DNA of 64,000 nucleotides from Stramonita haemastoma (GCA_030674155.1 CM060326.1:12504642-12568641); one strand, 5' to 3'. Positions 48,838 to 59,394 are shown, counted from the first letter of the stretch. The notes: a model not told the origin generated them from the letters alone. Numbers and translations are program-made.

Positions 48838-49090
48838 TCAAGATGTTCACCTGCCTAACAAGTCAACAGTGAGGTCCTCATTTTGATTCCCAGCCTTGCC
48901 CTCTCTTACCAGTTTGACAAAAAGAAATAGTAAAAATGTCAAAGTCCTTCAGATGAGACTACAAACCAAAGTGCCCTGTGTGAATGCACTCAGACCATCT
49001 TACACACCTATTAAAAACTGTTCCACCTTTTGGAAGAACAGGCTAATTCATGCAGGCAGGAATTGGATAAAATTTTTTAAAAAATCCGAA
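48838..49090 (+). mobile_element. SINE type II (degenerate)
   Basis: The tRNA-like head agatggtcaagatgttcacc and a B-box-like ttttgattccca are joined to the shared SINE core (ccttcagatgagactacaaa). The body fades out near an A-rich stretch. Confidence 0.65.
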
Positions 49091-49494
49091 CAAAAAGACC
49101 AAGAAAAAAAAAAAAAAACTCCAAGTGCACAGAAGTCTTGTTTAGATGCCATCCCTGCCACTACCTAACTGGTCCGGAATACAGTCGCATACACAACAAT
49201 TTCACCATTGGTGAACATCAGTGCTCTAGCCGAGGACCAGGGTAAACATTTTTTTAAAATGAGGAGATGGGCCTATGTAATGACAGTTACATTTTGGCCA
49301 GAGTGGTGAGTGTGGGGGTAGATTTCGGCAAGAAAGAAGAGAAGGGAAACATCTGTGTTTTGTGCTGTTGTATTCATGAGGAAGTTTTCATTCAGTCATG
49401 GCAAATCAGTGAATCAACGTGGAAACAATACACAAATCAAAGCACGCATGTTGGCACGCATGCGCTTGCACACACACACACACACACTTAATCT
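49091..49494. other. No gene recognised
   Basis: A short A-run at about 49106, a minor resemblance to the upstream minisatellite at about 49262-49300, and a short CA tract at about 49471-49487. Confidence 0.5.
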
Positions 49495-49800
49495 GACAAT
49501 TCCAGTTCGAATCCCACTTAAGGGGATTTTCCCCCTGGAGTTAACATCAGTGCAGTCTCCACTCTCCCACAAAGTCCTTCGGATGAGACTCTAAACCAAG
49601 GTCCCATGTGCGAATGCACGCAAGCACTTGCTCCACATCAAACCTGTTCCCCTTTTTGAAAGAGTAGGCCATTGTGTGCCGGTGGGAACAGAAGACAAAA
49701 TTGACAAAACTGCATGCACACAAAGACTGGATGGAAAAAGCACATGAATGCTTATTCCATTACCCTGGATATAACAGAATAAGTAAATTGATAAACAAAA
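49495..49800 (+). mobile_element. SINE type I (5' end partly lost)
   Basis: Starts within the B-box region (cagttcgaatcccactt), continues through gttaacatcagtgcag, the cttcggatgagactctaaac core and aggccattgtgtgccggtgg, to the tattccattaccctgg tail with A/T-rich end. Confidence 0.83.
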
Positions 49801-50229
49801 AAAAAATACTTCTCGCAAACACACACCAAAAACAAATCCAGAAACACAGGCACACAGGAGCCCCCTCCCCTTCTACAGCAAATTTGGACACAAAACATTT
49901 TTCTGCCATTCTTGAAAGAAAGGTTGGGGGGGGGAGGAGGGGGGTATTATTATAACGGGGCTGCACTAAAGATGTCTTTATTCAAGCTGCTATAAAGGAG
50001 GGGGATGGGCAATGGCTGTGCTCATTTTGGGACCTTCATTTCACAAGCAGAAAGATTGATATTCCCCATCATGATGCAGTATTTCAGCTGGCTTTTTGTC
50101 AAACTAAACTTATCTTTTTTGTCAAACTAAACTTATCTTCATTTCACAAGCAGAAACGTGTGTGTGTGTGTATGTGTGTGTTCAATTCTTTTAACGTCTT
50201 TTCACAAATTGTGATATTAGACGGGAGAG

Positions 50230-50231
<2 letters not shown>
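49801..50231. other. No gene recognised; short direct duplications
   Basis: A G-rich patch at about 49926-49945. gtcaaactaaacttatct occurs twice at about 50097-50138, and tttcacaagcagaaa occurs twice (about 50039 and 50141). Confidence 0.55.
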
Positions 50232-50264
<33 letters not shown>

Positions 50265-50267
50265 TGT

Positions 50268-50298
<31 letters not shown>

Positions 50299-50335
50299 CC
50301 TGTCTGTGTGTTGTGTGTGTGTGTGTGTGTGTGTG
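50232..50335. repeat. (GT)n microsatellite
   Basis: GT with CG and CT interruptions, directly upstream of an L2-like tail. The inverted relative at 43448-43715 has CA in the same place. Confidence 0.95.
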
Positions 50336-50475
50336 TTGCTACATTCGAATTTGCTAAAAGTATAAATTGTTATTGATTGCTTGTGTGTTGTACAGGTGGA
50401 ATGCAAGCGCTTTGATTTGGGTTTTTTTACAAGATATAGCGCTATATAAATTCCATGTATTATTATTATTATTTG
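50336..50475 (+). mobile_element. L2-like LINE 3' tail with (ATT)n
   Basis: Contains attcgaatttgctaaaag, gcaagcgctttgattt, gatatagcgctatataaa and ends in ATTATT repeats. It is the same 3' end as at 43448-43560, in the opposite orientation. Confidence 0.78.
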
Positions 50476-50696
50476 TTCTCCTGTCTGACCATTAGACTCT
50501 TAAAAGTTGCCTGTGTAACCCAATTTCAGCTGTGTTTAGTTTATCTGCATTTATTTTGTCTCTTTTCCATTTTCGTAGTGTCCAGGCTTTTAACTCGTGC
50601 AGTAATAAATACAGGCCAGATCAGTGCTTTCCAGTTACAAATTTTGAGTTATTTACGTATGTCTCTGTTTTTCAAATGTTTAACTTTGATTTTTTC
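50476..50696. other. Nothing recognised
   Basis: AT-rich sequence leading into a repeat tail. It may be the poorly conserved body of that repeat. Confidence 0.4.
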
Positions 50697-50795
50697 CCCT
50701 TAGATAGATGGCTTGATGAAAAAAGGCAAATCAATGCTTATTCAATGTACCATCTGGAAATAAAGATTTGACTTTGATTTAATTTGACTTTGACT
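50697..50795 (+). mobile_element. 3' end of unclassified interspersed repeat (family X)
   Basis: agatagatggcttgatgaaa, aatgcttattcaatgtacc and ctggaaataaagatttgac match the ends of the repeats at 54130-55165 and 55865-59052. The terminal tttgactttgac resembles a retroposon tail. Confidence 0.65.
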
Positions 50796-50904
50796 CCCTC
50801 CCACCCCACAGTGATGACAACTTAGGGTTCTGTTGTGCCCCCTTCCTTCCTTCCCCTCTGGGTGTGGTGCTGTCTGCTGCTGCTTCTGTCATAGTGGTCA
50901 CCAT

Positions 50905-50990
50905 CTGCACACAGTGTCATCATGTGAACACATCAGTTATCACATAACACAGTATTATCATTTGTACACATCAGTCACCACATCACAGAT
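50905..50990. repeat. ~38-bp tandem repeat, left part
   Basis: Phrases of the type tgtacacatcagtcaccaca repeat here and resume at 51413-51510. SINE sequence separates the two parts. Confidence 0.75.
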
Positions 50991-50999
50991 TTTTTTTTT

Positions 51000-51110
51000 A
51001 ATTTTATATCACTTTATGTCACAGTAGATTTCTCTGCGTGAAATTTGGGCTGCTCTCCCTGGGAGAGCGCGTCGCCACAAGTGCAGCGCCTACCCTCCCC
51101 CCCCCCCCTC
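51000..51110 (-). mobile_element. SINE type III, 3'-end fragment
   Basis: actttatgtcacagtag, gcgtgaaatttgggctgc and the ctgctctccctgggagagc palindrome. Truncated at the poly-C run. Confidence 0.78.
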
Positions 51111-51111
51111 A

Positions 51112-51412
51112 GGGACGGTGTCTAAACACGACACCTGTGTGCATGCTAGGTTTTTTTTTATATAATTTTGCCATCCGCTCCTACCGGCACACAATGGCCT
51201 GCTCTTCCAAAAGGCGGAATGGGGTTTTAATGTGTGCACAAGATGTTCTGCATGCGTTCGTACACCGGGCCTCAGTTTATAGTCTTATCAGAATGACTTT
51301 AACATTCAGTTCGATTTTTTTGTCAAACTGGGAAGAAAGGGCAAGGCTGGTACGAACCCAGAAACTCACGGTTTACTTGGCAGGTGAATGTCTTAACCAT
51401 CCTGCACCTTCC
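51112..51412 (-). mobile_element. SINE type II (full length)
   Basis: The body matches type I on the minus strand (gtgtgccggtaggagcgg-like, then the core), but the head at 51305-51412 is a different tRNA-like sequence with gatggttaagacattcacc and a B-box-like ctgggttcgtacc. The head change lies just 5' of the shared core. Confidence 0.72.
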
Positions 51413-51510
51413 TTCTACACATCAGTTACCACATAATACAGTATCATCATGTGTACACATCAGTTACTATATCACACAATATCATCATTTGTACACATCA
51501 GTTAATGGAC
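51413..51510. repeat. ~38-bp tandem repeat, right part
   Basis: acacatcagttaccacat and cagtatcatcatgtgtaca repeat, continuing the array at 50905-50990. Confidence 0.75.
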
Positions 51511-51614
51511 GGACCTAAAGCTCAACAAAATTTTGAGAAAGACAGAATAAAGAGGAATGGAGGGAACTGGTTGTCAAGTCTTCAGGGGTGCCCCACGGTC
51601 ACCAGGCTAAGGGA

Positions 51615-52072
51615 TATTTATTTATTTATTTTATTCTTTTATATCAAGGATTTATTTATTTTATTTTATTTATTTTATTCTTTTATATCGATGATAATAG
51701 AATAAGCACTCATGTGCTTTTTTTCATCCAGTCCCCGTGTGTATGCAGTTGAGTAAATAATTACGTTCCATCGGCAGACAATGGCCTACTCTTACGAAAC
51801 GCAGAACAGGATTTAATATGTGCGCAAGATGTTCTGCGTGCGTTCGCACACGGGGTCTCGGTTACAGTCTCATCCGAAAGACATTTTGGGGAGAGTGGAG
51901 TCAGCACTGATGTTAACTCCAGGAGAAAAATCACCTCGACCGGGAATCGAACTCGGGTCGTCAAATTGCCAGGGCTATGTTCCAACCATTAGGCTATCCC
52001 GGCCCCAATATAGAGGATTATGGAATGAGCACTCATGTGCTTTTTTACATCCAGTCCCCGTGTGTATGAAGA
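51615..52072 (-). mobile_element. SINE type I (full copy 51662-52006 plus flanking tail fragments)
   Basis: The full copy has its head at the right (A-box-like tagcctaatgg on the minus strand; B-box-like cgagttcgattccc). A short tail repeat precedes it (51615-51655), and a second tail fragment (aggattatggaatgagcac) follows at 52007-52072. This suggests two insertions into the same spot or a partial duplication. Confidence 0.85.
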
Positions 52073-52359
52073 AAGAGATCGATAGATAGATTATAGGGCC
52101 TACTGGTATTGGTTTGGCTGTTTCAAGTAAAAAACATTTTAAGTTGAAAATTCTTTCTTAAAAATACATGTATGAAGTTCCCAACTGTCTCTTGATAAAG
52201 TTGGACGTCATATCTACTGATTTAGTCAGCAAAAGAATGCCGCCCTCCAGACGAAACGTCCACACATGGAAACCAAAAGTACAACTATCACTTGTCTGAT
52301 CAGGTCTTTTTTCTGAGTACAAAATCTGCTTGTAATTTTGTTTGGAGCAAAGCATTCGG
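52073..52359. other. Nothing firmly recognised
   Basis: A 74-codon minus-strand frame (52158-52382) reads FGFHVWTFRLEGGILLL without splice or homology support. Confidence 0.4.
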
Positions 52360-52690
52360 CACCAGTTACTTCCCTTAGACACTTTGTTGTCTGCTATTCC
52401 GTGTCTGTTTCATCCATGCACTCGCATTTTTAACTTTTATCTCTTTACTTTTTAGCAAAAAAATGTATCCTTAGTTTATTGTGATTGTTAAAGAGCACAC
52501 TTCTGATCCACAAGTCTTTGATTTTCAAGGGTTTTCATGAGGTGTTTGTCACAGGCTGGCATTCTGGTCATTTTCAACAGCAGTTTTGAAGCTAATATTT
52601 CTTTAAATAGATCATTTTTTAATCCGAAAATTGCCAATACGGATTTCTGTTCAAAACAGAAGGAAAATCACCCATATATAATGCAATTCA
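52360..52690 (+). mobile_element. Unclassified interspersed repeat (family Y), copy 1
   Basis: Shares with 59670-60030, in order: gttacttcccttrgacact, aaaaatgtatccttrgttta, ttgtcacagg, cattctggtcattttcaaca and ttttttaatccraaaa. No coding capacity. Orientation is arbitrary. Confidence 0.7.
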
Positions 52691-52705
52691 ATAAAATGCA
52701 GCGGG

Positions 52706-52985
52706 TGGGATAGCCTAGTGGTTAGAGTGTTGAGCTTGCTATCTGATGGCACAGGTTTTAACTGTCAATAACAAAGGGATTATTCCCCTGAGTTAACATC
52801 AGTAATAACTCCACTCCCCAAACACTCCTTCCAATGATGCCATAAACTTAATTATCTCTTTATTTATTCTTTTATATCAAGGATAATGGAATAAGCACTC
52901 ATGTGCTTTTTTACATCCAGTTCTCGTGTGTATGCAGTTTTGTAAATCTTGTCATCTGCTCCCACCGGCACACAATGGCCTCATT
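52706..52985. mobile_element. SINE type I, head half plus inverted tail half
   Basis: 52706-52855 is the head and core on plus (gatagcctagtggttagag, a degraded B box, gttaacatcagtaataac). 52858-52985 is the tail half on minus (ttcttttatatcaaggataa to ccggcacacaatggcc). The two halves point at each other. Confidence 0.78.
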
Positions 52986-53026
52986 TAGAAGCAAGTGAAC
53001 TTGAGTAAGATAAATGTTAGAATATA

Positions 53027-53050
53027 TGTGTGTGTGTGTGTGTGTGTGTG

Positions 53051-53103
<53 letters not shown>

Positions 53104-53145
53104 GTGTGTGTGTGTGGTGTGTGTGTGGTGTGTGTGTGTTCTTAC
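53027..53145. repeat. (GT)n microsatellite
   Basis: GT repeats with a few TTG breaks. Confidence 0.97.
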
Positions 53146-53338
53146 AGGCAATAATATCATCAGTAAAATAACATTGGAACAAGAAAAAGGTAAAGTCCAA
53201 ACTAAAGTAAACAGGCAACTGGACTATGAAGCTAACATTCAGAAATTCTAAAAGTTAATGAAAAATCACTGAAAACATTTTCTAATGAACAATCAGGAAT
53301 ATTGGGCAAATATGTTTTTAAAACTTTACATTCAAAAA

Positions 53339-54050
53339 TCAAATGAAAACTTTGTTTTCACCACAACAGCACGTAACACCTGTCACAAATTTTGTTTTAA
53401 ATGCATTTAGCTTTAGTCTATAAAGTAGCGAGATTACTTGTCTGAGCTTCACTATACTATAATGTGGAAAATTCAAAACCATATTTTTAAAGTTATAAGT
53501 CTTTACAATATGATGTTTAGAAATGCTACCAAAATCTTTAACTAATAATTTCATTTCATTCTTGGAATCTTTTTCAAACAGATTGTAAGTCTCAGAGATT
53601 GAGAGTGGATACATTAAAATTATTGATCCTTTCTCTTGTTTCGCACCCCTTATGGCGGTGCAATCTGCCCATTCATTGCAAGAAAGGCCAAGATGAGATG
53701 CAACCCCACAGAAACTCACATCTGTTCCTCTTAAAATAAGACAATGTATTAAATGATGAATTTCTGTCACAATATTACAATGCAGTTTTACTGAAACAGA
53801 TCTAAGTGAGTGTAGGGCTGATTTTCAATCGACACAAAATAAAATTTGGTTGACAAGAAAAGGTAGTTCATTGATATAGTTTAAAGCCATTAGAATTGCC
53901 ATTAGTTCCGCTGTGTAAACAGATCAATTTTTTCCAAGATAGTAAGATTTTTCAATTTTAAATTCAGGGATGAGAAAGGCTGCACCTTCTTGATGATTGC
54001 TAAGAAGTGATCCATCTGTATAGATTTTTAGATGGTTTGGGTATGTGTTT
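53339..54050 (-). pseudogene. RNase H domain of a non-LTR retrotransposon, broken
   Basis: One minus-strand frame encodes a type I RNase H with all four acidic positions: IYTDGSLL, YTAELMAIL, VD-stop-KSAL and HLGLSCNEWAD. Two in-frame TGA codons break it, one before SVYTAEL and one after VD, with no frameshift. After the domain the frame runs on (KLRQVISLLYRLKLN, then CCCGE) to 53339, as in LINEs of the I group that end with RNase H. The longest uninterrupted piece is 53339-53770. No RT domain is attached on the upstream side. Confidence 0.8.
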
Positions 54051-54129
54051 TCAATGTGCAATCTTACGGAACTGATTAAAATATGTGGATTATCATCTTT
54101 CCTGTAAGGTGTATGCTCAAAGTCAAAAT

Positions 54130-55163
54130 GTGCTCTGTTTAAGTATAAGGGTATAAGTGATGTATGTAAACACGCATATAATTTGCAAATTTAAATACAA
54201 TGGAAAAGGAGAAAACCAAATGGCTGACCTGATGGCTAGATTGGTGACTTTTTTCATGCATTTTTTCTTACCCAGTTCACTAGGTTTCAGCATGAACTTT
54301 TATTTTATTTTAATCTAATATTATTATTAATGAAATTATTACATTTATTTTGTTTTGGTTAGTGGCTAAGGCCTTTCTTATTTTGTTTCTTGTTGTTACT
54401 GTTGATATGTGTGGGTTTTTCATTACTAAGTATAATCATTTTTCATTATGATAATTCTGTTTACTATTTGTGTTTTTCTCCCTTCCTCTTTGATACTCCT
54501 CTTGACACTCCTCTCCATCCGTTCCAATCCCCCCCCTATTTTTTTTTATAGTGTTGTTGTCTTTTTCTCTCAGTGGTGATGGTATTATTATATTGTATTA
54601 TTATTGTGTTTGTTGGGTTTTTTTGTTTTATTGTTGCTGTTTTTTTGTTTTTGACTTTTGATATTTTCATTTTCCCTTCTTTTTTAAAGTATGAATTGAA
54701 GTATGAAGAAATTGTAACCTGATAATTAGTTTGACTTTTGGGGCTTTTTTTTTTTTAATGGTATTTGTGATATTGTATTTGATAAAGTTTTAGTTTGACA
54801 GTTTATGAAGTGTTAAACTCTAAATGTGTGCACGCGCATATATGCATACATGCTCGTGTGGGCGAGTGCCCACACACACGTATGTGTATGTTTGTGTGTA
54901 TGAGAGACTTTTGAGTGCATTTGGGTTTTTTTTTGTGGGGTGTGTGTGTTTTGTTTTGTTTTGTTTCGGTATTGGGGGGGAGGGGGGGGGTTGCTTGTTT
55001 ATATCTATATATTTTATATTTTAAGGCTGTTGAAATCATCTCAGTAAATAATTTTGGTGATTTTTTTTTCTTTAGATAGGTGTCTTGATGAAAAAAAGCA
55101 ACAACAAAAAATGCTTATTTAATGTACCATCTGGGAATAAAAATTTGATTTGACTTTGACTTT

Positions 55164-55165
<2 letters not shown>
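54130..55165 (+). mobile_element. Unclassified interspersed repeat, family X, copy 1
   Basis: It shares with 55865-59052 the start (tgatgtatgtaaacacg), ttttttcatgcattttttct and acccagttca, a T-rich centre, the ttaaggctgttgaaatcat segment, and an end like that at 50697-50795 with tttgatttgactttgac. No coding frame. A CA tract follows. Confidence 0.7.

Positions 55166-55226
<61 letters not shown>
55166..55226. repeat. (CA)n microsatellite
   Basis: About 60 bp of CA at the end of the family X repeat. Confidence 0.97.
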
Positions 55227-55234
55227 TTTGTGGA

Positions 55235-55720
55235 CATATCTTGCCTATAGTTGACTATGCCTAATCTCTTTGGGACAACTACAGTGAAACTAATTTAAAA
55301 TTCATTCATCGATTATATAAAAAATCACTAAAACTTGTCCTATCAAAATCAAGCTCCCTAACCATCAATGATTATAAGCAAACAACTATTCTTACATTCC
55401 AAAACAGGCTTTATTTCAATAAAGCTCTATTTGTACAAAAAGTTGTTAATGGAAATGCCCTCCCAAGATCACCAATAGATTAAAAATTAATGAGAACAAG
55501 CATAACCATCTACTAACATTTCCCAGACCCAGAAACAATCTTTACAAAACAAGCTTCTTATATTCAGGTGGTGATTTATGGAACAACCTCCCAAAACATT
55601 CAAAATGTATCAAAAATAAAAATCAGTTGAAAAATTAGTTGAAAAATCACTTAATGCGCTTATGCAAAAATGTTCAGGATCTAATCATGAATCCAATCAA
55701 CCATATTTAGATTAAAGATA
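55235..55720 (+). pseudogene. LINE reverse transcriptase C-terminal remnant
   Basis: The plus strand encodes, with stops, IVDYA-stop-SLWDN, KSLKLVLSKSSSL, FQNRLYFNKALFVQKVVNG and IQNVSKIK. This is the thumb and tail region of a CR1/Rex/L2-like reverse transcriptase. It is the uninterrupted relative of the fragment split by the RTE element at 35251-35374 and 38719-38794. Confidence 0.7.
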
Positions 55721-55864
55721 ATTGTACTCTCTGCTCACCCTAAAAATCTTTCACATGTGGTTTACTGTGACTGAAAAACCTACACCTTGATTGCTATATG
55801 TATGTGGAAGGGGGAAAAGGAGGAGAACGGCTTTTTTGCTGTTGTTTGTTATTATTATTTTTTT
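55721..55864. other. Nothing recognised
   Basis: Short AT-rich linker. Confidence 0.4.
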
Positions 55865-56417
55865 AATATATAAATTTATTAACAGGAAAGGGTATACATG
55901 ATGTATGTAAACATGTGTACATCCTGAAAATTCAAAAGGAGAAAACAAAACCACTGATCTGATGACTAGATTGGAGACATTTTTTTCATGCATTTTTTCT
56001 TACCCAGTTCAATAGTTTCAGTATAAACTGTTTTTGAATTTATTTTATTACTTTTATTAAATTTATATTACTTTGGTTAGTGGATAAGGCCTTTTTTTTT
56101 TTGGTTCATTTGTTTTATTTGTGTTGTATTGTTTTTGTTCATATGTGTAGGGTTTTTTATTTATTAACATAATCATAAATCATTACTATAATTCTTGCTT
56201 TTGCTGTTTGTGTTTTCCCCCTTCCTCCTTGATACCCCCTCCCCATCCATTCCCACCCCCCTCCCCTTTACTGTTTTTGTTTATTTTGTTGTTTTTTGTT
56301 TGTTTGTTTTTTGTTTATTTGTTTGTATATTTGTTAGTGTTTATGTTTCCTCTTAGTGGTGATGGGTTTTATCATATGGTATTGTTGCGTTTGTTGTTTT
56401 TTCTTTTTCTTTCTTCT
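55865..56417 (+). mobile_element. Family X repeat, copy 2, left part
   Basis: Matches 54150-54680 in order (gtatacatgatgtatgtaaa, ttttttcatgcattttttct, aataaatcattactataatt-like). It is interrupted by RTE copy 2 and resumes at 58575. Confidence 0.7.
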
Positions 56418-56431
56418 AATATATAAAGTAT
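56418..56431. repeat. Target-site duplication of RTE copy 2 (left)
   Basis: aatatataaagtat, identical to 58561-58574. Confidence 0.88.
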
Positions 56432-58560
56432 TAAAACTCAAAGACCCAACAGTGGTTGAGATCTTCCAAGCCAACATTGGAGGAAAGTTCGCCGCACTCA
56501 CAGCCATCGACAATGATGTGGACACACTGGCCAACAGCATCAAAGAAGTGCTAACGACAGCAGCAGAAGAAACATTAGGAAGAAGCAGAACAAAGAAACA
56601 ACCCTGGGTGACAAATGAGGTTCTTGACCTCTGCGACAAAAGAAGAGAACTTAAGAAACAAAAGTTCACAAGTCAAGAAGCTTACAAGAAGTACATGGAT
56701 AGCCACAGAGAAGTGAGGAAAAAGATGAGAGAAGCCAAAGAAGCGTGGATAGAAGAACAATGCAACAACATCGAAGCTGGAATGGCCAAGGGAAACAGCA
56801 AAACAGCTTACGACACTTTGAAAGCACTAACGAAAACCACACAGCCTAAAGCCTCTGTTATTGAAGACAAAGAAGGAAATCTTTTAACGGAAAACAATGC
56901 CATCCTCCAACGCTGGACAGAATACTGTGAGGGATTGTATAACTACCCACTACGCCCAGATACCAACATAGTTTCTGAAAAAACCCCTGAACACCAAGAT
57001 AAAGACCCACCAATACTAAGGTGTGAAGTAGATGCAGCTATTAAACAATTGAAGAAGGGGAAGTCCCCTGGAATCGATAACATCCCAGCTGAACTCATAA
57101 AAAATGGAGGGAATGAAACAGCAAGGCGATTCACAGAACTTTGTCAGAAGATCCACGACACCAAAGAATGGCCAAAAGAATGGACACAGTCTCTTGTAAT
57201 ACCCCTGCCAAAGAAAGGAAACCTTAAGCTATGCCAGAACTACAGAACCATCAGTCTCATAAGTCATCCTAGCAAGATCATGCTGCAGGTAGTCCTCAAC
57301 AGACTGAAAAACCAAGCGGAAAAACTCCTGGCAGAAGAACAAGCGGGCTTTAGACCAAAACGCAGCACAATGGAACAAATTTTCAATCTGAGAATTCTGA
57401 TAGAGAAGCATCTCCAACACCAAAAAGACTTGTACCACAATTTCATAGATTTCAAAAAGGCCTTTGACAGGGTATGGCATGACGGCCTCTGGCAAGTACT
57501 CAGGCATTTCAACATTGACAGCTGCCTAATTGAAGTCATCAAGGCTCTGTACCAGAACGCAAGAAGTGCAGTTTTCATGAACAATCACGTGGGCGAGTTC
57601 TTCAAGACCACAGTTGGGGTTCGCCAGGGCTGCCTTCTCTCACCTGTACTCTTCAACCTGTTCCTCGAAAACATCATGACAGAGACACTGCAAAACCACC
57701 ACACTTCCATCTCCATTGGTGGAAGACCCCTTTGCAACCTCAGATTTGCAGATGACATTGACCTCATGAGCAGCAGCAAACAAGAACTGCAAATCCTCAC
57801 AGACAATTTAACAGATCGAGCGAGCGCATACGCATGGAGGTCAGTACAGAGAAATCAAAGATCATGGTCAACAGCGCGAGTAATGACATCACGGAAATAA
57901 AGATGAATGGAGAAATACTAGAAGAGGTGAGCCAATTCAAATACTTAGGTTCCATCCTAACAAAAGATGGCACATCAAACAATGAAGTGAAAGCTCGCAT
58001 TGCAACAGCAACATCTGCTCTAGTCAGACTCGAGAGGATCATCAGAAGCAACAACATCAGCTTCTGCACCAAATACCACCTTTACAAATCCCTCGTGATA
58101 TCTATCCTCCTATATGGCTGTGAATCATGGACTCTGACAGCAGAGTTAGAGAGGAGAATCCAAGCATTCGAGAACAAGTGCCACAGAAGACTCCTCAGAA
58201 TATCATACAAAGAACACAAGACCAATAACTATGTGAAAGAAGAAATCAAAAAGCGTGTGGGCCCCCAAGAGCCTTTGCTCTCCACCATAAAGAGGAGAAA
58301 GCTGATGTGGTTTGGTCACACCACAAGACACAACACCCTAGCAAAAACCATCCTGCAAGGAACAGTCGAGGGCAAGAGAAGAAGAGGCCGCCAAAAGAAA
58401 TCATGGGTTGACAACATCAAAGACTGGACCGCCCAACCCCTGCAACACCTCCTACTAGCCACACAGGATCGTGAAGCATGGAAAAAGATCGCTGTTGCGT
58501 CTTCTCTCATGTCCCCCCTATGTCCTTTGGGACATGGGACTGAGTGAGTGAGTGAGTGAG
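56432..58560 (+). mobile_element. RTE-like LINE copy 2, 5'-truncated (~2.1 kb)
   Basis: A perfect 14-bp direct repeat flanks it. It starts at the codon equal to residue 331 of the intact copy and ends in a longer (GTGA)n tail at 58540-58560. 5' truncation is the usual outcome of incomplete reverse transcription. Confidence 0.93.
56433..58547 (+). pseudogene. RTE-like endonuclease-RT, truncated and frameshifted
   Basis: The endonuclease is missing. The RT domain is present, including FRPKRSTMEQ, FIDFKKAFDRVW, GVRQGCLLSP and FADD. One base is absent at about 57831 (atacgcatgg here, atacggcatgg in the other copy), so the frame that opens upstream ends at 57900 and the C-terminal 237 codons continue in 57834-58547. 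By eye about 17 amino-acid differences separate it from the other copy over about 700 residues, so the two are young relatives. Confidence 0.93.
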
Positions 58561-58574
58561 AATATATAAAGTAT
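58561..58574. repeat. Target-site duplication of RTE copy 2 (right)
   Basis: aatatataaagtat, as at 56418-56431. Confidence 0.88.
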
Positions 58575-59052
58575 GACCTGATATATGGAGATATTGTAAT
58601 CTGACATAAATTGCTTATTGACATTTCATGGATTCTTTTCTTTAAGTCTTAAATAATGGTATAAGTGACATTGTAAATGATATAAGCTGTTTGTGTGACA
58701 CCGTGTGATTTTTAAAAAAACTTTAAATGCATGCATGCGCACGTGCATATGTGCTGTGTGGATGAGCGCGCGAACTGGGTGTACGTGTCTGTGTGTGTGT
58801 GTGAATGTGACTTTTGAGTGTGTTTTTTTGTTTTTGTTGTTAGTGTTGTTGCTTGTATTTTCTACAGGCATATTTTATTTTTAAGGCTGTTGTAATCATG
58901 TTAGTTAATTAATGTTGGTGAAATGTTTTTTTCTGCTTTTTTTTGTTTGCGTTTTTTTCTTTTTCCTTTAGATAGATGGCTTGATGAAAAAAAGCAAATC
59001 AATGCTTGTTCAATGTAACATCTGGAAATAAAAATTTGATTTGATTTGACAC
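58575..59052 (+). mobile_element. Family X repeat, copy 2, right part
   Basis: Continues with atattgtaatctgacataa, ttaaggctgttgtaatcat, agatagatggcttgatgaaa and the end tttgatttgatttgac, colinear with 54690-55160. Confidence 0.7.
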
Positions 59053-59067
59053 ACACACATGCAGTAC

Positions 59068-59120
59068 CTGTTTAACAGGACATATACATCTCCAGTCTCC
59101 TCCGTCTTGGTACACCAACC
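59068..59120 (-). CDS. Candidate host exon (53 nt), unknown protein
   Basis: On the minus strand a strong acceptor (ttttttttgtttgcag) precedes 53 nt, and a consensus donor (AAACAG|GTACTG) follows. The open phase encodes LVYQDGGDWRCICPVKQ after two bases that complete an upstream codon. The composition (acidic, Trp, a CxC pair) is protein-like and unlike the flanking simple sequence. It is too short to assign to a family. Confidence 0.42.
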
Positions 59121-59333
59121 CTGCAAACAAAAAAAACAAGGGTAAATTCAGTACAGATATTAAAAAATACATGCATGCTCCCCCCCCCCCCCCCAAATAT
59201 ATATAATAATTTTGCTATAAACATTTTTGCAAAGCACTGTTTTTTTTATATTGATATCAGTTTCTCCACTGATTTGCTTTTGTTGATGCCAGATTCAGAT
59301 TGACGATTCAATTATTTTCTTCTTTTTTTCTTT

Positions 59334-59394
<61 letters not shown>

